NCBI GenBank assembly: GCA_003971905.1
Contig: RSEE01000057.1
Location: 372,001 to 436,000, forward strand
From: Moniliella sp. 'wahieum'
Taxonomy: Eukaryota > Basidiomycota > Moniliellomycetes > Moniliellales > Moniliellaceae
Direction: 5' to 3'
Length of the DNA stretch: 64,000 nt
In this document: positions 1-9,703 of the stretch, one piece after another
Layout: each line of letters opens with the position of its first letter
Position numbering within the stretch: the stretch's first letter is position 1
Position numbers and translations under genes: made by a program
The notes under the pieces: model-generated
What the model saw: the letters and a program-made list of their open reading frames with translations, nothing else
Databases searched by the model: none
Told to the model about the DNA's origin: nothing

Positions 1-1996
1 GAAACTACGCTTTCGCTCTGATCCCCCTACAATCGAACCTTGGTTTCCCCCGGCATCAACCACGTACATCAAGGATAGCTGATGGCCTGATGGTAGGGTT
101 GGATCGAATGAGGAAGCAGAGGATATGGCACAGAAGGCACAGAAGACAGGCAATAGGATCATGGAGCGGTTAGATTCTATCGATTGAAATGGAAGCTGTT
201 GGGGGCGTGCGTCGCACTCGGGCCTAAGACTCAACGTCTTCTTTTCCTTGACTTGGTTGGGCGGTGTGCAATCAGGGCAAATTAATGCGTGCCCCAGATT
301 CGGTGGGTGTGGGGACCACCCCCATGTGCGGTGAGCGTGCGGAGAGAGCGCGCTGTACCATTTGCGCCGGCCCCAACTTGAACCCACGGAACCGGCCATG
401 GCGACGGAACGACTTGCGGCTAGGCATCTTGGCTGCCACGTCTTGTCAAATAACACCAGGTTGTAGGCCACCGCTCTGTTCGATATGACAGGTCCAGCTT
501 TTGACCAAGGGCGAAAAGTCAATTCCCCGGGCTAAGAGTGAAGTGAGGAGGGTGCCTTACAGGGGCGGCTGCTTTTTTGGGCCAGCGTCTCGCACGCTTC
601 AAGGTTGGTTGGTGACATATCTACGGTTCCTGATCCTGCACATGTATACAAGGGGCAACCGTTTTTTTCACACCACTTGACGATACACTTATACCCGTTC
701 GACCTCGCCTTGCCTCTTGCCCCCCCGAGGCCTCTTTAATTACGATTTGGGAGGGGAGGAGAGGAAGAAGCAAGCAACCTCCTTGCCCCTGCACTCTTGG
801 CGCGCAACCTCTGACCGGTCGCGCAACAGCCTGCTTTGTGCATCGGCCCTTGGTTGCGAGGGTGCGAGGGGTACGCCTCCCATGGTTCGCCACAGTGGAG
901 AAGTGGCGGGATGACCCCTGGATCCGCTCCAGTACTACAATCCGGGGCGCTGGACTCTATCGCATCGCCACAGGCGCTGGGAACTACCCCAGCGCTCCGT
1001 CCCAACGAGGATGTGAGGTTACCCCAAACCATCGATTCTCCTCGGTATCAACCAATGGCATAGTCACCATGTCTCCGTGTGCTAGGCAACGAGCACTCCA
1101 ACTACCGATAGCAGAGCAGAGGCAAGTTCCTTGGTGCTGCATCATGGCTGCGTGTGGATGTGGGGAAAAGAGGAGGGGACGGGTGCAATGGTGCACTCGG
1201 TCGCAACGGAGCGAGACAAGCCCCAGGAGCTAGCGAGAGACAACAGGGAGGGGGGCGGCCGGCTTCCGTTTCCGTGTGGGGTGTCTTGCTTTTCCTAGTA
1301 GGCAGATCCGTGTGATCGGAGGAGGATAGGCCGGTCCAGTTTAAGCCTGGGACGGGGAGCGAGGCGAGTTATGTACCTGCGTAACATTTGCAGCGGCTAT
1401 GGCGGGGGAGACGGGAGCAGGGCCTGGTTGTGCCCCGCGGCCAGTCTGGCAAAAGAAAGAGATGAGGGCGCGGCGTGTACGGCGGGGTGCATCATCTTCT
1501 GCAATAGCCACAAAACAGCAAAAAAGGGAAAAAGGCAACGGAAGCGGTCGTGGGGAGAAGAGTACGTTCGTAAGCTGGATTAGGCAAGGGGCCTTTACCC
1601 GGCGGAAAGGCGGGGAGTTGTGAGTGGGTTGCGGCGGCCACACTCGAATAGTTGCCTGAACCAGACGAGAAAAGTGGAGGGTATTAGAGGGGCACAGAAG
1701 GCGGCGACGGAGTCGGGGTCAGATCCGGGGCCAGAGAGGCCCGGCATAGGACACCCAGGAGAAGGTTCGTAAAAGACGAATAGGTTAGCCGTGTCGCGTG
1801 GTGAGCGGTGATGGGCAGGACGCAGCCGGTCTTAAAATGGGGGAGGGACAACCCCCCGGAGGGGCAACCATGCATCAGGACACCAAAAGTTGAAGTACAT
1901 TGGTGCCCGGTTTCAGGAAGCCAAAAATGGATTGTCCCTCCCATCCATATGTCCGACGCTGTCCTTGGCCTTCATGCAGGTGCAAGGGGGGGTGGG
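1..1996. other. Gene-free left flank
   Basis: No frame on either strand shows a recognisable domain or sustained protein-like composition. The open frames here are short, overlap one another on both strands and are explained by GC-rich sequence. The part next to 1997 is downstream of the MYB gene and probably includes its 3' untranslated region. Nothing else was seen. Confidence 0.5.
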
Positions 1997-4048
1997 TCAG
2001 AAGTCCCTGTTTCCGGGGCGGACCGAATCAGAATGATAGTAGGACGAGGTGGATTGGTCCGGCATGATGGGGGGGAACCGGGCGGTGCTAGTACTGTGGG
2101 GCGGGTTGGTAGAGTAGTACGATCCAGCGCCTATAAACGGCAGGGAAGAAGCCTGAGAGGCGAGAGGAGGAACCTGCAATCCCGGTTCAGCTGAGGGGGG
2201 CAACAAGCTGGACGAACCATAGCCCGAGTCGGAAGGGTAGTATCCCCACTGTGTTGGACGGGGCCGAGGTGTGGGAAAGCGGGGGGCAAGGGACCCATGG
2301 CTTCCCATTCCACCATTGCCTAACCCAAACGGGCCATAGCGAACGGAAGGGCTGGCCAACGAGCCACTCGACACGTTGGACGGGGAGGACGGTCCAAGGC
2401 GGTCGAGGAGCCGTGGTAGGACATGGAGGCGGAGCGGGTCGGATTCGGTTCTACCTTGATCCGATGGTCGTTGGTCGGCGGAAGAGGAGTGGTATGAAGC
2501 GGTTGGGAGGAGACGAAGCAGTGTTCGTTTCAGTGTCCGACCGGCTGCGCGGTTTGTAGGGACGCTTGCTGTGCTGGGACCGAGCACGAGGATGAAGGAC
2601 GGTGTTGAAATGGTTCTTGATCCGGTTGTCGGGTCGTCCAGGCAGATGGCGGGCCATTTCGGACCACCGGGATCCGAGGCGCTTGTACATATCAAGAATC
2701 TTGGCGTTCTCTTCATCGGTAAAGGGGTTCTTGTTGATGGTAGGGTCCGCATGGTTGTTCCACCGCTCGCGACACTGCTTGGCAGTGCGGGTGCCAAGAC
2801 GCTCCGACACTACCGCCCACTTATCCACTCCAACCTCTTGAACTGTTGCGAGCAACTGGGCATCTTCTGGCTTGCTCCATTGCCCTCGGTTTGAGGTGGG
2901 ACGGCACAAGGTGCGCCAGCGCGACGAACAGGCCACCTTGTCAAACGGACCATCCGGGAACGCTGTCTCGGCAATCCTTGCCCACGACTTGATAGAGGGA
3001 GAGTTGGTGGTAGAGCGGGGCGGATCCCACTGGCCTCGTCGACCGCCTGGCGCTCCATGTGCATCTTGACGGCTGACTCGAGGCGCTCATCGTCCTCCTT
3101 GGTCCAACCCTTCTTGGTCCGCGGCTCGGGGGGCGCGGGGCGGCAAAGCCGAGCCTGACGCACTCCTGGCGCGACTCCCGGCGCGACATGCCGATGGCAT
3201 TCCCGACGCGACTGTCGACGCGGCTCCGGATGGCGTGTAGCGGGTCGACCAGCTCGAGTCCACAAGTGGTTTGGCGAGCAGAGCACTGGCGGACGAGGGA
3301 TCAGCCGGGGCGGGGTACGGCATGCCCTTGGGAAGCGAGGGCAGAACTGGGCCGGTCCGACTGGGATAGGCGGCCGGAGGGGCGGGATGGGGCTCATAGG
3401 CAGGGGCGGGAGGAACAAGGTGGGAGGTATGGGGCGCAAGTGGGTCATGCGGCGTAGGGTGGGAGGCGATGGGTTGATCGACGGGGGCGGTGCGGCAAAG
3501 GAGCCGTCCATGGGGGGGGAGACAGAGACGAGCCGCGGGGGGGTTCACTGACGGGCGGGTCATGCATGTAGCCGGGATAGGCACCGTAATAGCCTCCCGC
3601 TGGGTGGTCTTGCATCTGCAACTGGTCGAGGGAGAGGCAGCGGCGCGTGGGCCCAGGCCGGTCAGCGGAGGGGAGGCAGGGTGGGGATGGGACGAGGAGG
3701 GAACGCACCGTTGGTGGTGCTCAAAGGAGACAGCAGAGGGGTGGGTGAGGGCGCACGGGAGGGGAGGGAGGCGGGTTGCGGTTGCGGCTGCGGTTGCGGC
3801 GGCGGAATGTGGAAATGGCAGAGGGGGGCCAGGGGGAGCCGGATGGTGGTGGCAGGGAAGAGGAAATATGGGGCGGGGTGCGGTAGGTGTGGCTCGAAGC
3901 GGGAGAAAAGGGTGCAGGGGTGTGGGATGGTCGGGAGCAGGTGGGCAGCGGCGAGGGGGCGCGTCGGGTGGGTGTTGTGTGCGTAACAAACAGACCTCTC
4001 GGCCTGCTGCTCCTGCTCCTGGCGGCGACACACTGGGCTGCGTTCCAC
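1997..4048 (-). CDS. Three-repeat MYB DNA-binding protein (probable transcription factor)
   Basis: Nuclear DNA-binding protein with three MYB repeats, read right to left. Repeat 1 (about 3110-2900) begins GWTKEDDERLESAV and ends ACSSRWRTLC. Repeat 2 (about 2900-2740) has the three expected tryptophans (QWSKPED, DKWAVV, ERWNNH). Repeat 3 (about 2740-2600) has Phe for the first Trp (PFTDEEN), then SRWSEMA and RIKNHFNTV. A Ser/Pro/Tyr-rich tail ends at the stop at 1997. Repeat 1 is split between frames; a 56-nt GT..AG intron at 2988-3043 would join MHMERQA to SWARIAE. Frameshifts occur after repeat 3 and in the proline-rich N-terminal part. The start is uncertain: 4048 is the outermost plausible Met, and a start near 3.6 kb is also possible. 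Similarity to animal and plant 3R-MYBs or fungal MYB regulators fits, but no specific orthologue is claimed. Confidence 0.85.
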
Positions 4049-4480
4049 GTTACCCGCGCAGGACCGGCTGAGTCGAGTGCGGTGGGTGCGCTGTGCCTCT
4101 GCGATCTCGGATCCCAGGGCGCCAGGCGGCAGGCCCTAGTCCGGCCAGGACCGCGGCTGGTTGCGGGCATCAGCGGGCAGCCTGGGAGTGGCGAGGCCAG
4201 CGCCCAACTGAATCCGACAAAACAAACCACGCCCCCAGTCACTGGTCACGGGTCAGATCGAGATGGGCAGCAAGGGCGCCATGGCCGGCGCGAGCTACGC
4301 GGCAGCCTGGGGGCAGGCGGCCTCGCTTGGGCGCTTGCGGCGGGGGAGGGGCAACAACGAGGCGGAGGCAGCAGCGTGCATCACCCATCCGCCCTCGCCT
4401 CCCGTACCAGTAAGGCAGCCCGCCGCACAGGCCGCCAGCGTCACACGTCAGAGCGCGCGTCAGACAGCACGCCACGATGC

Positions 4481-4505
4481 GTGACTAGTGACTAGCGACT
4501 AGCCA
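4481..4505. repeat. Heptad array, unit GTGACTA
   Basis: Two exact units GTGACTA at 4481-4494 are followed by GCGACTA (4495-4501) and GCCAC. Each unit boundary makes the palindrome ACTAGT. It belongs to the GTGACNN heptad family seen across this tract. Confidence 0.8.
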
Positions 4506-4952
4506 CACGGATGTGCGACTCCTTGGCCGACGATCGATGATAATGATTGATGATCGATTGGCAGTACGCGTTACGCATTTGCGCACTTGGGCATTGTATG
4601 GAGTACTCAGTACTGAGTCTCAGCACTTGGTACTTACCGGACTTACCACTGATCACTGATTCCTGTTCCTCGATGTCGATGGGTGCACGGCGACGTTAAA
4701 AAGGCCGGGGGAGCCTGCTGCTGACCGTCTGGGATTCTGAGCGCGCTACGTGTCAGACTCACGCCGTGCTAGGGGGCGAGTCTGACACTACGATCTAAGC
4801 ACGGCGCGGCTGCTGAGCGCTGAGCAGCTGGCCAGGGGCCTGCGGCCAGGCCATGATCGATGATCAATGGTTAGGGGTAGCACGTAGTAACTAGTGACAC
4901 TATTGGTGATACAGGGTCGCGGGGGTTCCATGCCACATGCAGCGTGTGACAT

Positions 4953-4980
4953 GTCACGCGTCACGCGTCACGCGTCACGC
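4953..4980. repeat. Heptad array, four exact units GTCACGC
   Basis: Four perfect head-to-tail copies of GTCACGC lie at 4953-4959, 4960-4966, 4967-4973 and 4974-4980. The junctions create ACGCGT (MluI box) three times. A further GTCAC follows after two bases. Confidence 0.9.
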
Positions 4981-5383
4981 TCGTCACATGGGGCCTCAAA
5001 ACTGGACAAAAGCATGGTGCATGGGCGGACGCGCTTCCTTCAAGCTGCAAGCTTCCGAGCTTCAGCGCGCTTTCCTTTCTTCCAATTGATAGGCGTTGTG
5101 CCTGTCATGTCATCATGTCAGCATGCACGTATCACGCAGCATAATATGTGCGCGTGACGCGTGACCGGTCACCGGCAGGCAGCCCAGACGCCGAGATCTG
5201 AGGGTTTGACAGCTATTGTATTCCGTCCCTACTGTCTCTCTCTCTTCTCCTTTCCTTCTTCCTTTTTTCTTCCCTTTCTTCCCTAGTCCCTGACCTTTTC
5301 TCTCCCGCCCCGCCCTGGCTTTTGTATGTACGGCTGTATGGAACGCAGGTTGCGTGGCGTTGATGTTGGTGACTGGTAACGTG

Positions 5384-5404
5384 GTAACGCGTAACGCGTA
5401 ACGT
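5384..5404. repeat. Heptad array, unit GTAACGC
   Basis: Two exact copies of GTAACGC (5384-5397) are followed by GTAACGT (5398-5404). The 7-bp period and palindromic junctions match the neighbouring GTCACGC array, with one position changed. Confidence 0.85.
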
Positions 5405-5918
5405 GCGGGCTCGGCCTCAACTCAAGCGTCAAGAAGTCTCAACGGGCCAGCGCCATTGGCAATCATTAATCATTTTAAATCAATTGCACGACATACCGCT
5501 GCGGGCGGTGGCAGGCGGTAGCCCTTCGGTGGCACCAAGAAGGATTTTTGGAGTCAACTAAAGGGCTAGATGACTGTGCCCCCGGCACAAGACCAGAGAA
5601 AACGTAGGACCGATCCTCGCAACGTCCGGTCTCTCGTCTCTGCTGCTCGATGTTCCATGGGCCATGTGGTGTGTACCACATGCACCCGGTGCCCCGCAGA
5701 CATGCTCCAAGCGCAGAAGCAGCTCCGCTTCCCCCGCATCACCTGGGAAGCATCGATTATGGGTTAACGCGTAACGTTTATCGTTTAACGCGTTACGCGC
5801 TACGCGTTAACGTTTTCGTTATTTCGCATTTAGCCGAATAGGCGACCTTTCTTCGGGGAGGCCCTGGGAGGCCGCCACTCGCCGGTCACCGGTCAACCCG
5901 TGAATGTCGTGAACTCCC

Positions 5919-5939
5919 GTGACGCGTGACGCGTGAACC
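5919..5939. repeat. Heptad array, unit GTGACGC
   Basis: GTGACGC occurs twice in tandem (5919-5932), then GTGAACC. It lies in the same orientation class as the 4953 array read on the other strand. Confidence 0.8.
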
Positions 5940-6513
5940 GTTCAGCCTGGGCGCCTCAGCTTTTCATCATTGATCACCCACTGTTAGTCATTGAATCATG
6001 AATCACCGGTCACCGTCATCAAGTCATCAAAGTCATCGCGTTGGCGCGTCTGTGACAGAAGGCTGTGTGGCAAAGGAAAAGCAACAGCGGCAACAACTTG
6101 CAGCAGTAGGCCGCAGCTCGGATATACACCAGGCGGGGTACCAGAGGCAGGTACGGGTGCATACTGGAGGGAGGTACGAAGGCTACGTATTGATTGAAAA
6201 AGTGCATGCACCCCGTTTCCAGGCACGGGGGCACAACATGCAGAATTGCAGCAAGCCAGGACGGGGCCACTAGCTACCAGCCATCGGCCACATCGGCGCA
6301 TCCGCCACCATCTTTCCCGCATTCGCTGCCACATTCCGCCAGCCGTGTTCCACCTTTCCACGCTGTGCGAGCATGGCCGGCGGTTGACACCATGTGGGCT
6401 GGCCCGTTCCCGCGTATTCGGCCCCCTCGGTTCCGACCGCATCATCTACCCTGAAAACGTCCTCGATGTCGATGCGGTCGATCAAAGGACAGATGCTGGG
6501 AGGCCTCTCAACT

Positions 6514-6534
6514 TCACCGGTCACCGGTCACCAG
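6514..6534. repeat. Heptad array, unit TCACCGG
   Basis: TCACCGG occurs at 6514-6520 and 6521-6527, then TCACCAG. The junction palindrome is ACCGGT. Near copies of the same word occur at about 5160, 5885, 6005, 7514, 27194 and 49410. Confidence 0.8.
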
Positions 6535-6640
6535 GCTCTAGAGGCCGGAGACCAAAGGTCGGAATGTCCTGAACGTTGAAACGTTGACTACCCTTGCGAT
6601 GTCATATTTTTTCCATCAAGTCAATTGAAGCTTCGCAACT

Positions 6641-6699
6641 TGAAGCTTGAAGCTTGACTAGCAAGTGATTAATGATCAGTGACTAGTGACATGTGACAC
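6641..6699. repeat. Compound heptad arrays (TGAAGCT units, then five GTGAYNN units)
   Basis: TGAAGCT is repeated at 6641-6647 and 6648-6654. From 6665 to 6699 come five consecutive 7-mers: GTGATTA, ATGATCA, GTGACTA, GTGACAT and GTGACAC. The unit length stays fixed at seven while the last two bases vary, so this is a degenerate period rather than a simple microsatellite. Confidence 0.8.
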
Positions 6700-7513
6700 A
6701 AGGCCTGCGCTTGGTGCTTGGCAGGCAACCGGGCCGGGAGCGGGCGTTGGCAGACTACTAATACTCACTTGGGTGGGTCAGACATACATAGGGTCAACCT
6801 TTGTTAAGCAGCCGCTGCGTAGGGCTTGCCAGGGGCTGCTCCACCTCGGTTGGGTGTGGTCTCAACGAGCGGCAAAAGGTGTTGGCGGCAAAAGGTGTTG
6901 GACGACCCATCGACTCCTCTCTGCTAAGGATGGTTGATGATCGGTGATTAATATGCAAGGTGCATCATATGGATGGTGCAGGTGAAGCATGCATGATGCA
7001 TGATGCCTGCATTGCTGACCGGTGACCTGCAGCAGTAAACAGATGTTAAACGGCATCGATCTTCCTCCAAGCTCCTAGGCCTCTACTAAGCCCTAAGGCC
7101 TAAGGCTGAGTGTTACGACGGTGACTGGCTTCACCGATCGCGGGGCACGTCCGGCCTCACTAGTCCCGAGGCTCCGCGGGCTCCAAAGACTGCTGGTGCG
7201 CCTAAGCCAACGACTAGCAGCCTTCTCCTGTAGCCCTCGTCTGCTTCCTACCACCCCCGCAATCGATCGCTTACGCTACTGTCCTAAACGCTTCCGCATC
7301 CATTCCAGTCTCCATAGGCGGGTGGACCAGGACGGCGCTACCTCCGGCCCATGGCCTAGACCGAAGGCCCAAGTCGATGACCGAATCGATACCATCCAAA
7401 GTCTTTCCAGCCTTCTCTGCTTGGCGCTTACGGCATCGGATCCCACCCCTCCGGTAAACGGTAACCGGTAACCTCTCGACGGTACATACCTATCCGTCGC
7501 TGTGGAGTGAGCG

Positions 7514-7592
7514 GTGACCGGTGATTAATGATTAATGACTGCATCATGCATCACGCGTCATCCAGACACTAGTCACTAGTCACTAGTCACAT
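7514..7592. repeat. Two heptad arrays (GTGAYNN and GTCACNN)
   Basis: Units at 7514-7541 read GTGACCG, GTGATTA, ATGATTA and ATGACTG. A second array at 7565-7592 reads GACACTA, GTCACTA, GTCACTA and GTCACAT. The two arrays carry opposite-strand versions of the same core (GTGAC and GTCAC). Confidence 0.8.
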
Positions 7593-7905
7593 GCGCACAT
7601 GTCACACTAGCTAGTCCCTAAAACAGCCCTCAGCTAGTCAGCTAGTTAGAGATCGTCAGACCAGGTCAAACCGCCCCAGCAGGCCCCAGCTGGGTCCGTC
7701 GGCACGCCACTCGTCTGCGCGGGGACGTTCCTTGCCGTCGAGCCGATCGCGTGTGGAGGTGCGCGTGCAGGATGCAGGATGCATGATGTATGATCGATCT
7801 ATGGTCCATGGTCGACGTTCTCTACCTCTGCTGCGTGGACACGAAGACCATGTCGGCTGCAGAAAAAAGTGGCGCCTGACACATCCGATACGTTCCCATA
7901 TCGGT

Positions 7906-7944
7906 ACGCGTTACACGCGTTACACGCGTTACACACACGTTACC
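7906..7944. repeat. Array with 9-bp unit ACGCGTTAC
   Basis: Three exact copies of ACGCGTTAC lie at 7906-7914, 7915-7923 and 7924-7932. They are followed by an ACAC stretch and ACGTTACC. The period is nine here, but the core palindrome ACGCGT is shared with the heptad arrays. Confidence 0.85.
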
Positions 7945-8072
7945 CGTTGCCACGTTCTCGTAGGGTACGCGGTACGCGTTTAGCCCTTCGCGGCTCCCAG
8001 CTGTCTTGCTACCCATGCAACAAGAACAGGCGAGGGAAAGCTTCGGGAATCGAGTTGCTTCCCAAATAACGC

Positions 8073-8092
8073 AAAAAAAAAAAAAAAAAAAA
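8073..8092. repeat. Homopolymer run of 20 A
   Basis: An uninterrupted run of 20 A sits in otherwise GC-rich noncoding DNA. It could be a slippage-prone mononucleotide tract or the remnant tail of a retroposed transcript. No target-site duplication or recognisable parent sequence was seen. Confidence 0.9.
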
Positions 8093-9703
8093 CTTGTCTG
8101 ATGTGGACTTGCCACCGAACTGAGGGTTGAACGTGTTGAGTACGTTGAACGTTGACCATGTGCACCTCCGACACCAAAACCCTCCTCACTGCTCTCGACC
8201 CTGCGGGGCTGACCGATTCAGTTACGCGGGTAAACTGCAACCGAAAAAATTAACCCGCAGGGAATATTCATGTGTCGGCAGCCGAAACGGCCCCCTATGC
8301 TCTGCCGAAAAGAGCCAAAGCAGCGCATGCCGCATGCCACACAAGTCACCACGCCAAAATCGTGTCCATGCCCAATGTGAGACGCCCTTACGTGTACGCA
8401 CGTCGAGCATCCATCGTCTCTCTCGGTACCTACCGTCTCTATTATCTCATCGAATCAATTGATCGTCGGGCATCTCCAGCAACATCAAACCCCGACCAAG
8501 AGAGATGCGAGTCACATGTCACATGTCACAACGAGATCACACGCCACCCTCTCGAATCGATGTCAGCGATGCCACAGAACCAACGAAGAACCATTTGTAT
8601 TTTGGATCGATAACATGTACTGCCTGCTGGCTTTACCGGTTACCGGCCTTACCGGTTACCACGGGTAAATAGTACGGTACCCTACGGCCTGGACCATGGT
8701 CCTTCAAGTTGAAGCGTCTCACGCTGGACTTTGAACTGACTTGAATAAGCTTCACGCATCAGCTTCATGCCATGCGGAGTAGCACCCGCGAGTATAATCA
8801 AACGCTTCGACGACAATTCAACGTTCATTCCACCCATTCCAGACCCAAGCGACAAACCGAACGAGAAGGCGCGAAGCGACAACACCAAACGCACTGATGT
8901 GGGAGGGTCGATGATCGACGATGGAGATCTCTCGATGATCGCACAGAGAAACCAAACGAGAAAACGACAGAGACATGCACGTACAAACGCGTCATGTATG
9001 GGCCTTTGGCATTTTGGTTAGGGTTATTGCTAGTTGGGAAACGGGGTTCATCGAGACAATCACAAAAGAACGGGACAGTATGGCAGACGTTTCCCTCTGC
9101 GTCTTTGGCAGGCATGGCAGGCACACTCAGCCGTGCCCACCGCCCCGCGCCCACCGTTCTTTCTCTCGTGCAATCAACAGCGCAATACCCGAGACGAGGC
9201 GGGCGCACAAGCATCTCGGTGTATACGCAAATGACTGGCCCCCCTCAGCCCCAGCCTGGACTTGTGGGTGGGAAGACCAAAGGCACTGGGGCGCGATCGA
9301 GGTGAGAGGCGTGTGAGGAAAGTCTGACGCCCTGAGGGCCAACCATAGAGAGAGAGAGGGTGCCAACATGAGGAGAAACAAGTCTATAATATCAAGCGAC
9401 GGAACCAAAACGAAAGAGACAAAAGAACTTGCATAGAGAACCGTGGGTCTTTACTGAGACCTGCATCCTAAGGCTAAAAAAGGTTCAAAGGCACAAAAGT
9501 TTGGAGCCAGAAACAACAGTGCAAGGCGTACCATGTCAACCCGCCCGGAAAAAGACCGTGACCGACTTCCATACGAAGCATGGCAACGAGCGGAAAAGAC
9601 ACAAGGTGGGAGCGAGGGGGGGTGGCGTACAAGAAGGGAAGGGACTGTTGGGGGATATAGATAAAGAGAGACGTGCTGGCAAAGCAGGGAAAAATTTAGC
9701 TGG

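Larger units (their letters stand above)
4049..9703. other. 5.6-kb gene-free tract with many short tandem arrays
   Basis: No convincing protein-coding frame was found on either strand. The left end, up to about 4.5 kb, is probably the promoter and leader of the MYB gene. The rest is dense in short palindromic words (ACGCGT, ACCGGT, ACATGT, ACTAGT, TGATCA) arranged in small arrays that mostly have a 7-bp period; the clearest are listed separately. It also holds a 20-A run at 8073-8092. The region 8.2-9.7 kb has fewer arrays and shows nothing recognisable. Confidence 0.6.

Noticed and set aside
330-420. Minus-strand segment resembling a tRNA T-loop (GGTTCAAGTT)
   Set aside because: The flanking bases do not form a T stem or acceptor stem.
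4953-7592. Short regular repeats considered as a CRISPR array
   Set aside because: Units are 7-9 bp without unique spacers of constant size, and the DNA is eukaryotic.
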